DNA of 64,000 nucleotides from Deltaproteobacteria bacterium (GCA_016182965.1 JACPFM010000009.1:82875-146874), one strand, 5' to 3'; shown: positions 7,503-16,585, counted from the stretch's first letter. Notes: generated by a model not told the origin, from the letters alone. Program-made: numbers and translations.

Positions 7503-7913
7503 ATGAATTGGAGAACGACGGCCCTGGGGATCGTCCTGTCGCTTCCGTCACTCGGCTGCATGAAAATGGAGCCGTACCCAACGACACCCCATGTGGTCAG
7601 GACGTCGCTCGACCCCGACAAGACGTACGCTGCGGCGTTGCGAGTCTTCGTGCGACGGGGTTGGGGCTTCGGCGCACGCGATCCCGCCGCGCACGCAATC
7701 GAGTCCGAGTGGGTTCAGCTCGGCAGCGGGCCCTACCAACTCTCGTACCGCGTGCTCGTTGGCGGCGGCGAGATCGAGGTCTTCACGAGCTGTCAAATCG
7801 TGTTACCTCCGCATCCCGTGCAGGGCTGCGCGATAGACGAGCGACCGGCCGGCACCATGGCTGCCGAAGCGTCGCTCGTCGCGGACATTCTCGCCGAGGT
7901 CCAACGTTTGTGA
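7503..7913 (+). CDS. prophage-encoded lipoprotein (moron)
   Basis: 136 aa. The N-terminus has two early positive residues, a hydrophobic core and the lipobox LPSLGC with Cys19, so an outer- or inner-membrane lipoprotein is predicted. The mature part contains YAAALRVFVRRGWGF, EIEVFTSCQIVLPP and two further Cys, with no known domain. It is antisense to the virion operon between the DUF1320 and G-like genes. Prophage lipoproteins in such positions often block phage receptors or DNA injection; that role is an inference here. Confidence 0.7.
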   Translation: MNWRTTALGIVLSLPSLGCMKMEPYPTTPHVVRTSLDPDKTYAAALRVFVRRGWGFGARDPAAHAIESEWVQLGSGPYQLSYRVLVGGGEIEVFTSCQIVLPPHPVQGCAIDERPAGTMAAEASLVADILAEVQRL

Positions 7914-8029
7914 CTTCGCACCACTTCGCACCGACGTTCGGAAGCACCGCAGCGCACACGTTGTCCCGGTGACGTCCCCGAGCTTCTGTTTGTCGACGCG
8001 GCTGGAGTTCGACGGCTGGGGCGAGTGAG

Positions 8030-8428
8030 CTACCAACCTCGCTTCACGGACGTGCTGACGCGTGGCGCGCCGTCCCGTTTCGTCGGCGTCGAGTCGACGA
8101 CGTTCGGGGAGACGAGGCCGCGTGAGACGTCCTTGAACCACGACATGGCCTGCTCGTAGCGCTGGAGCCAGATGTCGTTCGCAGGCGAGTCCGGATTGAA
8201 CCCGCGCTGTGCGCCGAGGATGTCCCACGCGGCGAGCATCGCGACGTGCCGGCGCAGATCGGCGCCCCACGAGACGAGCGGGAGCCGGAACTGCGACCGC
8301 ATGTAGCTGTCGGCGGTCTCGGACGCGGCGACGAGCGCCGCGTTCAGATCGAGGTCGGTGATCCCTGCGGTCGCGAGCTTCTTGAGCCCGAGCTGCGCGA
8401 GGTCGTCGATGGTCGCGTACTGCGGCAT
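8030..8428 (-). CDS. DUF1320 family phage protein (Mu gp36-like)
   Basis: 132 aa starting MPQYATIDDLAQLGLKKLA. The start Y-x-T-x-x-D-L and the later ETADSYMRSQFRLPLVSW and HVAMLAAWDIL are standard for DUF1320 / Mu gp36, a head-tail connector component encoded downstream of the capsid gene. Length matches the family. It follows the 138-aa coiled-coil protein in the operon. Confidence 0.85.
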   Translation of the reverse strand: MPQYATIDDLAQLGLKKLATAGITDLDLNAALVAASETADSYMRSQFRLPLVSWGADLRRHVAMLAAWDILGAQRGFNPDSPANDIWLQRYEQAMSWFKDVSRGLVSPNVVDSTPTKRDGAPRVSTSVKRGW

Positions 8429-8464
8429 CGTGTGGGTCCACGCCCCTTGGCGTGTGCAGGCACG

Positions 8465-8881
8465 TCACTGTTCCGACGTCTGGCGCTTCTGCCCGTGACG
8501 TGTGGCGGCGCTGGTGACCGCGGAAATCTCGCGTGCGTGTGCTTCTCGAAACTGTTCGAGCTCGAGCTCGTGGGCGGCTTCGACCGTACGAAGCCGTTCC
8601 TCGAGCGCCGCGACCTTCTCGTGTGCATCGGCGAGGTGGCGCTCGAGCGTGGTCGCCTCGGGTGCCGCGGGGTCGACATCGACAGGCGCGTCCTCCGGGA
8701 GATCGCGCACGTCGAGCCACGGATCGTCGTGGAGCCGGAGGGCGACGTCGAGCGGGACCTCAACGCGCATCCACCGGTCTGCGCGCCAATGACGGCCCGC
8801 GCGCACGTAGACGTCGCCGGTCTTCGACTTGACCCGCACGCGCACCATCGCCGGTGCGGTATTCTCGTTGGCGTCGCTCAT
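8465..8881 (-). CDS. phage protein with C-terminal coiled coil
   Basis: 138 aa from ATG at 8881, which overlaps the capsid gene stop (ATGA). The N-terminal half is beta-like (VRVRVKSKTGDVYVRAG, then HWRADRWMRVEV), and residues about 85-125 form a Glu/Leu heptad coiled coil. Position corresponds to Mu gp35, a small protein after the capsid gene; no activity is known for that family. It is translationally coupled to the capsid gene. Confidence 0.6.
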   Translation of the reverse strand: MSDANENTAPAMVRVRVKSKTGDVYVRAGRHWRADRWMRVEVPLDVALRLHDDPWLDVRDLPEDAPVDVDPAAPEATTLERHLADAHEKVAALEERLRTVEAAHELELEQFREAHAREISAVTSAATRHGQKRQTSEQ

Positions 8882-9816
8882 GCGGCAGCCGTTGCCTTCG
8901 CTGCGAGAAACCAGAGGCCGAAGCCGGCGTTGCCGCGCGCGTCGACGCCGTACACGAACTTCTTCCGGCGGAAGACGCCCTCGCTCTTCGGATCGGTGAA
9001 CTGCACGAACTGCGGCGACTGCCGGAGCTGGAAGATGAACGGGCGGACGGCGCGCGTGGTATCGAGCAGGTACCAGGCGTTCGGATCGCTTGCGAGCTGG
9101 GGGATGACGAGGAGATCGGCGGTGCCCTTGAGGATGTTGGTGTTCGTGCCGACCTGCACCTGCCCCGCGAACGACTGCGGCGCGATGAAGTCCGCGTGCA
9201 AGATCTGAAGGGCGCGCTGTTCGAGCTGCGGCGGGACGACGAGCAGGTTCGGGTTCACGCCGAGCACCTGACCGTCCTCGCCCTTGTACGTCTGCATCTC
9301 GGTGCGGACGGCCTGGTAGTTGTCGGGGATGAGCGGGAGGCTCTTGAAGAGGTTCTTCTGCACGCCGAGCGTCGGCTCGTACTTGTCGATCGGGTGATCG
9401 ACGTCGAAGAAGTTCTGCCCGTCGTAGCAGAGCGTGGTCTCGCCGACCGCGACGAGCTTCGCCATGAGCTGGTCGGGCCACTTGCGTGCGGCGCGGCCCA
9501 TCTCCTCGGCGACCGGGTTGAAGAGGCCGTAGGTGTCGTCGAGGATGTCGTTCCGATCGAGCTCCATCGTGAGCTCGAAGTCCTTGTTGACGATGGTGTA
9601 GCTGTAGGAGCTGATCGCGTTGACCACGCGCTCGCCGACCCACTCGCGGAGGGTAGGGAGCTTCGCCATCCACGCGTAGGTGGTCTGGCGGGTGTTGCTC
9701 GGACGCTGGGTCGCGATCTTGTCCCAGAAGAGCTTCTGCTCGGCAGTGAGCCCCTGCTGGAACGACAGGTCGTAGACGTTGAAGAGCGCCTGGAGGTTCT
9801 GCGGCGTGATTTCCAT
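8878..9816 (-). CDS. Mu-like major capsid protein (gpT family)
   Basis: 312 aa from ATG at 9816 (MEITPQNLQALFNVYDLSF); the 15 codons upstream look non-coding. The start, the SNTRQTTYAWMAKLP stretch and the C-terminal VYGVDARGNAGFGLWFLAA match the Mu gpT major head subunit family (PF10124), and the length is close to the usual 300-310 aa. It builds the icosahedral shell. It follows a 253-bp gap that has a small hairpin, so it may have its own promoter or processed transcript, useful for a protein needed in high amount. Confidence 0.9.
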   Translation of the reverse strand: MEITPQNLQALFNVYDLSFQQGLTAEQKLFWDKIATQRPSNTRQTTYAWMAKLPTLREWVGERVVNAISSYSYTIVNKDFELTMELDRNDILDDTYGLFNPVAEEMGRAARKWPDQLMAKLVAVGETTLCYDGQNFFDVDHPIDKYEPTLGVQKNLFKSLPLIPDNYQAVRTEMQTYKGEDGQVLGVNPNLLVVPPQLEQRALQILHADFIAPQSFAGQVQVGTNTNILKGTADLLVIPQLASDPNAWYLLDTTRAVRPFIFQLRQSPQFVQFTDPKSEGVFRRKKFVYGVDARGNAGFGLWFLAAKATAAA

Positions 9817-10026
9817 CGGAGAGCGGGCTCGTCGGGCAAGGCGCAGCTCTCCCCCGATCACGCGGACGCGCTCGCGAACGAGGCATCCGCGCGCGAAGCG
9901 GCGAAGAGCGCGCGTGGTCAGAGATCGAAACGAGAGGGCGCGCGCCTGCGCCCACGGCGTCGCTGCAGCCGATGGGGCGCAGCGCGACGCCGCGGGCGGG
10001 CGGCGGGAGGCTCGAAGACCGAGATC

Positions 10027-10042
10027 ACCGCGCTATCGCGGT
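10027..10042 (-). terminator. small hairpin between decoration and capsid genes
   Basis: Arms ACCGCG and CGCGGT flank the loop CTAT, 28 nt past the stop of the upstream gene, within the 253-bp gap 9817-10069. There is no T-run, so it may attenuate or protect the transcript rather than terminate it. Confidence 0.3.
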
Positions 10043-10069
10043 CACCGCATCGAGCCGAGCGTCAGGTGA

Positions 10070-10501
10070 TCAGAACCCGATGCCGAGCTGCACCCAGACC
10101 ATGCCGGTGGGCTCGATCTGCACGATGCGGCCGGCGCGCGAGCGCTTGCCGGTGTCGTCGGTCTTGGCGACCGTCTGGTCGTCGACGATGAACGCGTCCT
10201 TGCCGACGTCGGCCTGGGTGATCGCGTCGGTGCCGCCGGAGTTGTAGAAGAGGAAGGTGCCCTGACGGATCGGGGCGAAGATCGCGCCGTCCGCGCCGGT
10301 CGTGTTGTCGATCGTCTCCTCGGCGATGCCGATCGCGACGAGGCCGGTGCCGGTGCGTCCTGGCGTCACGTAGCCGCCGTCGAGGACGGCGATCGCGCCG
10401 AGCCAAATCTTGGTCTTCTCCTTCATCGGCTGATGGAGGAGGTTCACGATCGTCTGCCCGGAGAGCTTCGTGGTCTTTCGTGCGTCGATCATCACGGCCA
10501 T
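10070..10501 (-). CDS. capsid decoration / cement protein (DUF2190-like)
   Basis: 143 aa, Gly/Thr-rich and predicted all-beta, starting MAVMIDARKTTKLSGQTIVN. Contains LFYNSGGTDAITQADVGK, and ends VQIEPTGMVWVQLGIGF. Small Gly-rich proteins between the protease and capsid genes stabilise capsid shells in many Mu-like phages (DUF2190 family). The family match is by pattern and position; residue-level motifs are weak. Confidence 0.6.
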   Translation of the reverse strand: MAVMIDARKTTKLSGQTIVNLLHQPMKEKTKIWLGAIAVLDGGYVTPGRTGTGLVAIGIAEETIDNTTGADGAIFAPIRQGTFLFYNSGGTDAITQADVGKDAFIVDDQTVAKTDDTGKRSRAGRIVQIEPTGMVWVQLGIGF

Positions 10502-10505
10502 CGGC

Positions 10506-11648
10506 TCAGCCCTCCGAGAAGCGGATCGGTCGGTTCTTGGCTTCGGCGAACTTCACTGGATCGATCCCAGCGTTTTCGCAGATGCGGCGCTCGACGTCCG
10601 ACAGGGCGACCGTGCCTGCGCCGGTGTTGCTCGCGCGCGGCTCGCGCGTCTCGCCGCCCGCGACGACCGCGCGCTGCGGCGTCACGTCGAGGTAGCCCCT
10701 GAGCTTGCCGGGGCTCTCCATCCCGTAGGAGAGCGCCCACTCACGCTCGGCGGGCGTGAGCTTTCCGGACCTGACCGCGGCGTTCACCATCGCGACGACG
10801 TCGCCGCGAAGGAGCTTCCGTTCGAGCTCGGCGACGCGCTTGCTGAGCGAGACGTTCACGCGCTGGGTCTTCGAGAGCGCGGTCAGCGCGCCCACGATCT
10901 CCGCGGGATCGCTCTTACCCGTCGCCGCGCTCGCCGCCGCGACGATCCGCGAGGCGGCGGCGGTGGTGGGCTTCGCAGCGGGGACGGCCGACGCAGCCGC
11001 GGGCTTGTCCTCGTCGTCCTCGCCGTCGGCGAGCGTCTCGTCCTCCTCGGACGACGGCGCGGCCGAGTCGTCGTCGCTCGGCGGCGGTGTGTCGCCCTCG
11101 GCGAGCGCGGCTGCCTGTTCTTTGTCCTTGTCGTCTTCCATCGCGAGGTAACTCCGAGATGCAGCGACGAGCGGCGTCATGTTGCGCGTCGCGGGGATGT
11201 TGGTGAGCGCGAGGTTGATGAGCTCGAGGATCCGCCCCGAGTCCTGTTCGGCGCTGAAGTAGGGGCTGAAGTACAGCCACTCTTTGTTCGAGAGCGCTGC
11301 GAACGCGGGGGGAGTCCAGCGCACGTCGACGGCGTAGAGACCGTCGCTCCGCACTTCGAGGAGGAAGGAGCCTGCGCTCTTTCCGTCACCAGCGCGTCGG
11401 TCGGGATCGACCGCCTTGTGCTCGTAGTCGATCGTGAGGCGATTGCCGTACATCCTCCACGCGCCGAGCACCGAGCGCGCCGCGGCGCGATCGAAGAGGA
11501 AGGTCCCCTTGGTGGTCTCGATCTCGCCGAAGGGCCAGATCTGAAACTCGACCGGCGGCGCGCTCGACGGCATCGGCGTCGAGAGGCCCACGGTGTGCCG
11601 GGGCTTCTGCATGCGTCGGCGTGGCACGGCGCAGGTCAGCCGCTGCAA
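10506..11648 (-). CDS. Mu I-like prohead protease / scaffold
   Basis: 380 aa. The N-terminal two-fifths (GEIETTKGTFLFDR, LTIDYEHKAVDPDRRAG, WLYFSPYFSA, LTNIPATRNMTPL) match the phage I-like serine protease family (PF10123), which matures the prohead. Then comes an acidic Asp/Glu/Ala linker (about residues 170-225) and a coiled-coil scaffold region. As in Mu, the C-terminal part may act as the internal scaffold from a shorter product. The start at 11648 overlaps the upstream gene by 13 nt; an internal Met 13 codons later is an alternative. Confidence 0.88.
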   Translation of the reverse strand: MQRLTCAVPRRRMQKPRHTVGLSTPMPSSAPPVEFQIWPFGEIETTKGTFLFDRAAARSVLGAWRMYGNRLTIDYEHKAVDPDRRAGDGKSAGSFLLEVRSDGLYAVDVRWTPPAFAALSNKEWLYFSPYFSAEQDSGRILELINLALTNIPATRNMTPLVAASRSYLAMEDDKDKEQAAALAEGDTPPPSDDDSAAPSSEEDETLADGEDDEDKPAAASAVPAAKPTTAAASRIVAAASAATGKSDPAEIVGALTALSKTQRVNVSLSKRVAELERKLLRGDVVAMVNAAVRSGKLTPAEREWALSYGMESPGKLRGYLDVTPQRAVVAGGETREPRASNTGAGTVALSDVERRICENAGIDPVKFAEAKNRPIRFSEG

Positions 11649-11842
11649 GAGGTGCAGGTGCAGTCGCGAATCGCGTCGTCGTCGTCGTCGCGGTCGCGGA
11701 CATCGACGAGCTGCATCGACGCGATGAACACGGCCTCGTCACCGTGGCTGTCGATGCCCTCGACCACGATGGTCTCGGAGGTCGCGGTGCGCGAGACGGT
11801 GAAGCGATCGATGTGCACGAAGCGCTGGAAGGGGATGTTCAT
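11636..11842 (-). CDS. small phage protein, Cys-rich C-terminus
   Basis: 68 aa, ATG at 11842 overlapping the portal stop (ATGA). It begins MNIPFQRFVHIDRFTVSRT, has a DRDDDDD run and ends CTCTSCSG. Three Cys in six residues suggest metal binding or disulfides. Translational coupling to portal and protease supports a head role. Family unknown. Confidence 0.6.
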   Translation of the reverse strand: MNIPFQRFVHIDRFTVSRTATSETIVVEGIDSHGDEAVFIASMQLVDVRDRDDDDDAIRDCTCTSCSG

Positions 11843-13128
11843 CGGGAAGACCTTTCGTTGGGCAGCGGAGGCTTCGGAGGCGTGGATGCGGGGTCGTCTT
11901 CGGAGGGAGGCGCGAGGAGCGGCACGCCGAAGCGCTCGGCGTACGCGCGGATGTCGACGGGCACGCCCGCGGCGATGAGCGACGCGAGCGCGGACGCGGC
12001 ACCGGAGAGCGTGTCGGCTTCGTTCTTCCGGTCTTCGGTCGGGGCGGTCTTTCGACCGAGCCGCGGAGCGAGCACGTCGCCGCCCGCGAAGTTGAAGCGG
12101 CAGTAGGGGCGGAGCACCTGCGCGCGCAGGTCTTCGGAGAGCGCGCGATCGTCGAACTGGAGCAGCTCGAGCTTCACGTTCTCGTGGACGCGCGCTGCGG
12201 CGAGCGATCCGCTTCGCACCTCGGTCGTGAGGTTCTGGCCGAGCAAGCGGATCGCGATGCGCGACTCGCACTTGTTCATGAGCCGCTCGAACCCGTCGGC
12301 GGTGCCCTGGGCGTTCGGCCAGAGCATCTCGAGGTCGTACTTCTCGCCGGAGAGCGCCTGGGTGACCAGAACGGTGGTCTCCGCGCCGAGCGCGGTGACC
12401 TGGTCGAAGAACCGCTCCTTGTCGTTCTCGTCGGCGTTCGCCGGTGCGATCGCCTTGCGGACGCCGAGCGAGTACAGCTCGCTCCAGCGCTGCCAGTCAC
12501 GCCACGCGTAGAGCCGCGCGAGCCACGGGATCGCGATCGAGCGGATCGCACCGCTCATCCACCCGCGGTCGGTGCCGAAGGGGGTGAAGAGCAGCCATTG
12601 CCCATCGCCCGGCTCGATGAGGACCGGGCCTTCGGTGGTGAGCGCGATGAACTTTCGGAGGTCGTAGCGGTAGTAGACGAAGCTCGGGTGCCAGACCTGC
12701 AGCTCGGGGAGCCACTCGGTCGCGTCGTCGTTCGGGTGCCAGACGATCTGCGCGAGCGCGAACCCGAGCACGATGGCCCACTTGAGGAGCTCGGCGAGCG
12801 TCGAGCGCGGGAAGATCTGGTCGTACTTCTCGTCGATGAGTCGCGCGGCCTTGCGACCGCGCCGCGGATCGACCTCGAGCGAGGGCTCGACGTTGCGTGG
12901 CAGCGCGAGGAGGCCGAGGACCCGTGTCGAGAGGACGGCGTCGAAGGCGTCGTCGCGGGTCATCGCGTCGGCGAGGAGGGCCGACTGCATGAACTGCCCG
13001 AGCTCGTGGTTCTGGAGCGCGGCGTCGACCTCCTCCTTCGACCAGTCGTTCTTCCACGCGACCGTCGGGAGGGGGGTGTAGACGCGGAACGACGGCCGCG
13101 TCGACGGCGTGCGCGAGACGGTCGTCAT
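11839..13128 (-). CDS. portal protein, DUF935 family (Mu gp29-like)
   Basis: 429 aa. DUF935 proteins form the dodecameric DNA-entry vertex. Support comes from YRYDLRKFIALTTEGPV, the WLLFTPFGTDRGW loop, the WRDWQRWSELYSLGVRKA helix and LGQNLTTEVRSGSLAAARVH, a hallmark near the C-terminal third of this family. The length is slightly shorter than Mu gp29. It lies downstream of the large terminase with a 227-bp gap holding a small antisense ORF. Confidence 0.88.
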   Translation of the reverse strand: MTTVSRTPSTRPSFRVYTPLPTVAWKNDWSKEEVDAALQNHELGQFMQSALLADAMTRDDAFDAVLSTRVLGLLALPRNVEPSLEVDPRRGRKAARLIDEKYDQIFPRSTLAELLKWAIVLGFALAQIVWHPNDDATEWLPELQVWHPSFVYYRYDLRKFIALTTEGPVLIEPGDGQWLLFTPFGTDRGWMSGAIRSIAIPWLARLYAWRDWQRWSELYSLGVRKAIAPANADENDKERFFDQVTALGAETTVLVTQALSGEKYDLEMLWPNAQGTADGFERLMNKCESRIAIRLLGQNLTTEVRSGSLAAARVHENVKLELLQFDDRALSEDLRAQVLRPYCRFNFAGGDVLAPRLGRKTAPTEDRKNEADTLSGAASALASLIAAGVPVDIRAYAERFGVPLLAPPSEDDPASTPPKPPLPNERSSR

Positions 13129-13177
13129 GGTTGGTGGGCGGCGCGCGCGGCAACGAAGTGGCTGCTACGATCTCGCC

Positions 13178-13354
13178 GTGCCCAATGAGCTCAGCGAGGA
13201 CGAATACGCCGACGAGGTCAGCGACTTCATGCCGCCCGAGTTCGTCGCCGACGGCGAGGACTACGAGCGATGGCGCGCGCACGTGCGCGACTGCCGTGCG
13301 CGCGGACTGAGTCCCCGCGAATATGCGGAGAGATCTGGGGTGCGAAGCCGATGA
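13178..13354 (+). CDS. small acidic antisense protein (prophage cargo?)
   Basis: 58 aa from GTG at 13178, filling the gap between portal and large terminase on the opposite strand and ending 1 nt before the terminase stop. The N-terminal half is acidic (NELSEDEYADEVSDFMPP) and the C-terminal half basic and helical (GLSPREYAERSGVRS). The charge split looks protein-like rather than random, but no Shine-Dalgarno is clear and the family is unknown. Confidence 0.4.
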   Translation: MPNELSEDEYADEVSDFMPPEFVADGEDYERWRAHVRDCRARGLSPREYAERSGVRSR

Positions 13355-13355
13355 A

Positions 13356-14837
13356 CTAACGCGCCCGCCGATACGGATGGAATCCAGCGACGGGCGGGGG
13401 AGCGCGAAGGGGGCGAGGCGCCTGCTTCTTCGCTCCGAGCGAGGCCCATCGTGCCTTCGGCATCAGCGGCATCCACCGATCGAGGTCGGCGGCTATCTTC
13501 GGCGGTGGCTCGGCAAGGACGGTGAAGCCCCCGGAGAAGGCGTCGACCTGATCGTCGTGCGCGCCATCCGGGAAGGCTTCGAGCTCGCCGAGGAACGCGC
13601 GATTCCACGCGCCGCGGAGGAGCTTCACGTTGCCGGCCTCGGACTGCGCGCTCGCGGGCTTCGCACGCGTGACCTTGTCGCCCGTCGGCCGGTGCTTCCG
13701 GATCGAGTAGCCGGAGAGCGCACGCATGTAGACCGCGATCTCGAACTGGCCTGCCTGGGCAGGATCCTGTTCGAGCCCGACCTGCACCGCGTGGCCGTCG
13801 AGCGACGCGGTGTGCTGGATGCGCGCCATCACCTCGTGCGGCCGGCCGCGGAAGCGGACGACGTCCTCGAGGTAGTAGACGCCGTCCTTTGAACGCGCGA
13901 GCCGGACGCCGACCGTGTAGTCGGCGTCGCGCCCGCTGCGGACGATGTCTTCCTCACCGGTCGCCGCGCGGTCCCAGTACCGCACGCGCCCGACGATCTG
14001 ATCGGCGGACGGCACGGCGTCGACGATCGGGAACCACGCGGGCTTGAACAGAATCCCCGCGCCGGCCTGCGCGAGCCAGTTGCCATCGAGGAGCTGGGCG
14101 CGTGTGAGGGGGTCGAGCCCGCGAAGGCGCTCGACGTAGGTGGGATCGTTTCCGATGAGGTAGGGGTTATCGGTGACCTTCGCGGCGATGAACACGCGCG
14201 AGAGCGCGCGCGGATCGTCGGTGTGGGTGCCGAGCCACTCCTCGCCGTCGTCACCGTTCCGGTAGTGGAGCGGCTCGCTGGGCTCGGCCTGCACCTCGGA
14301 GGAGGGGTCGAGCCACGGCGCCCAGCGGCGCATGACCCACGCGTGGCCATCGCCACCGGGGTTGGTCGCAGCGCGTACGAAGACCGGCAGGCCGGTCGAT
14401 GACCGCGCACGCGAGAGCATGTACGCGTACTGCGTCTCGCTGAAGTGGGTGAGCTCGTCGAACGCGAGGTACGCGAACTCCGCGCTCTGGTAGGCGTATT
14501 TGTCCTTCTCGTGTTCGAGGTGACCGAAGTAGATCGCCGCGCCCGACGGGAAGCGCCAGACGCGCTTCGCCTCGTTGTACTCGGCGCCGGGGCAGCTCGC
14601 GCGATAGAGCATGCGCGAGCGCTCGATGAGCGAGCGTTCGAGGTCGGGGTAATTGCGGCGCAGGATGAGGCCGCGGAACGACGGCTCGTGTACGAATCGC
14701 AGCGCACCCGCGAGCAGGGCCTCGGATTTACCTCCGCCGGCCGCACCGCCGTAGAGCGCCTCGTACGCATCCGACGAGAGGAACTCCGCCTGCCGCAGCG
14801 TCGGGACCCAGTCGATGTTGCGCGGCTGGTCCTTCAT
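13356..14837 (-). CDS. terL: terminase large subunit
   Basis: 493 aa from ATG at 14837, overlapping the small subunit stop (ATGA). The packaging ATPase has Walker A GGAAGGGKSE (about residues 29-38), Walker B YLAFDELTHF and the coupling motif ATNPGG. The C-terminal nuclease shows acidic residues in WDRAATGEED and DGAHDDQVDAF. It pumps DNA through the portal encoded just downstream. Length and motif order are normal. This shows that the element is a complete packaging phage rather than a tailocin. Confidence 0.93.
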   Translation of the reverse strand: MKDQPRNIDWVPTLRQAEFLSSDAYEALYGGAAGGGKSEALLAGALRFVHEPSFRGLILRRNYPDLERSLIERSRMLYRASCPGAEYNEAKRVWRFPSGAAIYFGHLEHEKDKYAYQSAEFAYLAFDELTHFSETQYAYMLSRARSSTGLPVFVRAATNPGGDGHAWVMRRWAPWLDPSSEVQAEPSEPLHYRNGDDGEEWLGTHTDDPRALSRVFIAAKVTDNPYLIGNDPTYVERLRGLDPLTRAQLLDGNWLAQAGAGILFKPAWFPIVDAVPSADQIVGRVRYWDRAATGEEDIVRSGRDADYTVGVRLARSKDGVYYLEDVVRFRGRPHEVMARIQHTASLDGHAVQVGLEQDPAQAGQFEIAVYMRALSGYSIRKHRPTGDKVTRAKPASAQSEAGNVKLLRGAWNRAFLGELEAFPDGAHDDQVDAFSGGFTVLAEPPPKIAADLDRWMPLMPKARWASLGAKKQAPRPLRAPPPVAGFHPYRRAR

Positions 14838-15322
14838 GTGACGGGGGTTTCGGGGCCTTCGTCGCCATCGTCGTCGCGACGGTCTTCGTCGCGGCGCTCG
14901 TCGGGGGGCGGCGGCGTGCCCTTCTTTCCGTCGCCGCGGAGCGGCGGGAGGAAGATGCGCACCGGTCCACCGCCAGCTTGCTGTCGCGCGTCGCCGTCGA
15001 CCTTGACCGCGTCGCGGCGACCCCAGAGCTCGGGATAGCGGCGCTCGAGGAACTGGATCGCGAGATCGAGCTTCCCCTCGCTGATGCCTTTGATCACCTT
15101 GGCCGCGACCATCGTCTCGAGATCGGCCTTCGCCTTCTCGATCGCATCGCGGAACTTCCGGGATGGCCCCGAGCGCGCACGGCGTCCCTGGTCCATCCAG
15201 CGGTAGAAGGTCGACCGGTCGATCCCGGCGTACTGCGCGGCGCCCTCGGGCGAGCTGCCTGCGCGGATCGCCATGACAATCCTGTCCTGCAGTTTGGGCG
15301 TGAGCTTGCTCGGACGTCCCAT
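14834..15322 (-). CDS. terS: terminase small subunit
   Basis: 162 aa. The N-terminal helix-turn-helix (MGRPSKLTPKLQDRIV, then GIDRSTFYRWMDQG) recognises the packaging site; the middle helices oligomerise (FLERRYPELWGRRD), and the C-terminus is a charged Pro/Asp-rich tail. This is the standard layout for TerS next to TerL. The two genes overlap by 4 nt, so they are translationally coupled. Confidence 0.88.
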   Translation of the reverse strand: MGRPSKLTPKLQDRIVMAIRAGSSPEGAAQYAGIDRSTFYRWMDQGRRARSGPSRKFRDAIEKAKADLETMVAAKVIKGISEGKLDLAIQFLERRYPELWGRRDAVKVDGDARQQAGGGPVRIFLPPLRGDGKKGTPPPPDERRDEDRRDDDGDEGPETPVT

Positions 15323-15364
15323 CGGTCGTCTCTCTCTCTCCGGTGATCGGTTTCGCGAGGCAGA

Positions 15365-16585
15365 TCAGGCAGCGGCGGCTGTGGCGCGCTCGCTCTCGAA
15401 TCGCGCCCACCGCCTGCGAATCACGTCGCAGTAGCGAGGGTCGATCTCGACGAGGCGTGCGACGCGTCCCGCGCGTGCCGCGGCGACGAGCGTGCTGCCG
15501 CTTCCCGCGAACGGGTCGAGCACGAGCGCGCCCTTGTCGGTGCTGTTTCGGATCGCGCGCTCGATGAGCGCGACCGGCTTCATCGTCGGGTGCTCGTCGT
15601 TACGCCGCGGGCGCTTGCACTCCCAGATCGTGTCCTGGGTCCGGTCGACGACCGCGTGGTGCGCGGCGCCTTCCTTCCAACCGTACAAGATCGGCTCGTG
15701 CCGCCAGTGATAGTCGCCGCGCCCGAGGACGAACTGGTCCTTCGCCCAGATGAGGCATTGCGCGAGCTTCCAGCCGACGTCGTGGACCGCGCCGCGGAAG
15801 TTGTAGCCCTCGGTGTCGGCGTGCGCGATGTAGAACGAGGCGCCAGGGCGCATCGCGGTCGACGCGGTCGAGAACGCTTCGACGAGGAACTCGCGGAACG
15901 CCGCGCTCTTCATCTTGTCGTTCTGGATCTTGAGTCGACCCTTCGTCTTGCCCTCGTAGTCGACGTTGTAGGGAGGGTCGGTCCAGAGCAGATTGACCTG
16001 CTCGCCGCCGAGCAGCTTGTCGAGATCGGTGACGCAGGTCGCGTCGCCGCAGATCAAGCGATGCGGCCCGAGCGTGTAGACCTCGCCGGGTTTGCTCTCC
16101 GGATCGCTCGGCGGATCGATGGGATCGCCGTCCTCCTCGTCGGTGACCCCGTCGAGCGCCTCGGAAGTCTCCTCCGAGAGCTCGCTCAGGAGCGCGTCGA
16201 CCTCGGACTGATCGTAGCCGGTGCCGTCGAGATCCTGTTCGTTCGAGAGCGTCGCGAGCAGCTCGCCGAGCGCCTGCTCGTCGTAGCCCGCGAGATCGCT
16301 CGTGCGGTTGTCGGCGAGGAGGATCTTCTGCGCGACGCGGTCGTCGACGTCGACGAAGAGGGCGGGCAGCTCGGTGAACCCGAGCCGCTTGGCGGCGAGG
16401 TAGCGGTGGTTTCCCGCGAGGATGAACCCGGACGAGCGCTGCACGATGAGCGCGCCGTAGAACCCGTTCTTGCGAATGCTCGCCGCGATCGAATCGAGGT
16501 CGCCGCGCCGCGGGTTCTTCGGGTGTGGCTTGATCGCGTCGATCGCCACCTGCTCGTATCGCTCGTTGACGATCGCGTGGTTCAA
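15365..16585 (-). CDS. ParB-like domain fused to DNA methyltransferase
   Basis: 406 aa from TTG at 16585, chosen for the GGGAGA Shine-Dalgarno 8 nt upstream; the longer frame would translate the 47-bp repeats. An N-terminal ParB/Srx domain (about 8-110; HPKNPRRGDLDSIAASIRKNG, ILAGNHRYLAAKRLG) joins a beta-class amino-methyltransferase: motif IV TDPPYNVDY (about 190) and C-terminal motif I DPFAGSGSTLVAAARAG. It would methylate adenine N6 or cytosine N4. ParB-MTase fusions are common in phages and probably protect or mark phage DNA, or regulate packaging next to the terminase. No partner restriction enzyme is seen. Confidence 0.9.
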   Translation of the reverse strand: MNHAIVNERYEQVAIDAIKPHPKNPRRGDLDSIAASIRKNGFYGALIVQRSSGFILAGNHRYLAAKRLGFTELPALFVDVDDRVAQKILLADNRTSDLAGYDEQALGELLATLSNEQDLDGTGYDQSEVDALLSELSEETSEALDGVTDEEDGDPIDPPSDPESKPGEVYTLGPHRLICGDATCVTDLDKLLGGEQVNLLWTDPPYNVDYEGKTKGRLKIQNDKMKSAAFREFLVEAFSTASTAMRPGASFYIAHADTEGYNFRGAVHDVGWKLAQCLIWAKDQFVLGRGDYHWRHEPILYGWKEGAAHHAVVDRTQDTIWECKRPRRNDEHPTMKPVALIERAIRNSTDKGALVLDPFAGSGSTLVAAARAGRVARLVEIDPRYCDVIRRRWARFESERATAAAA

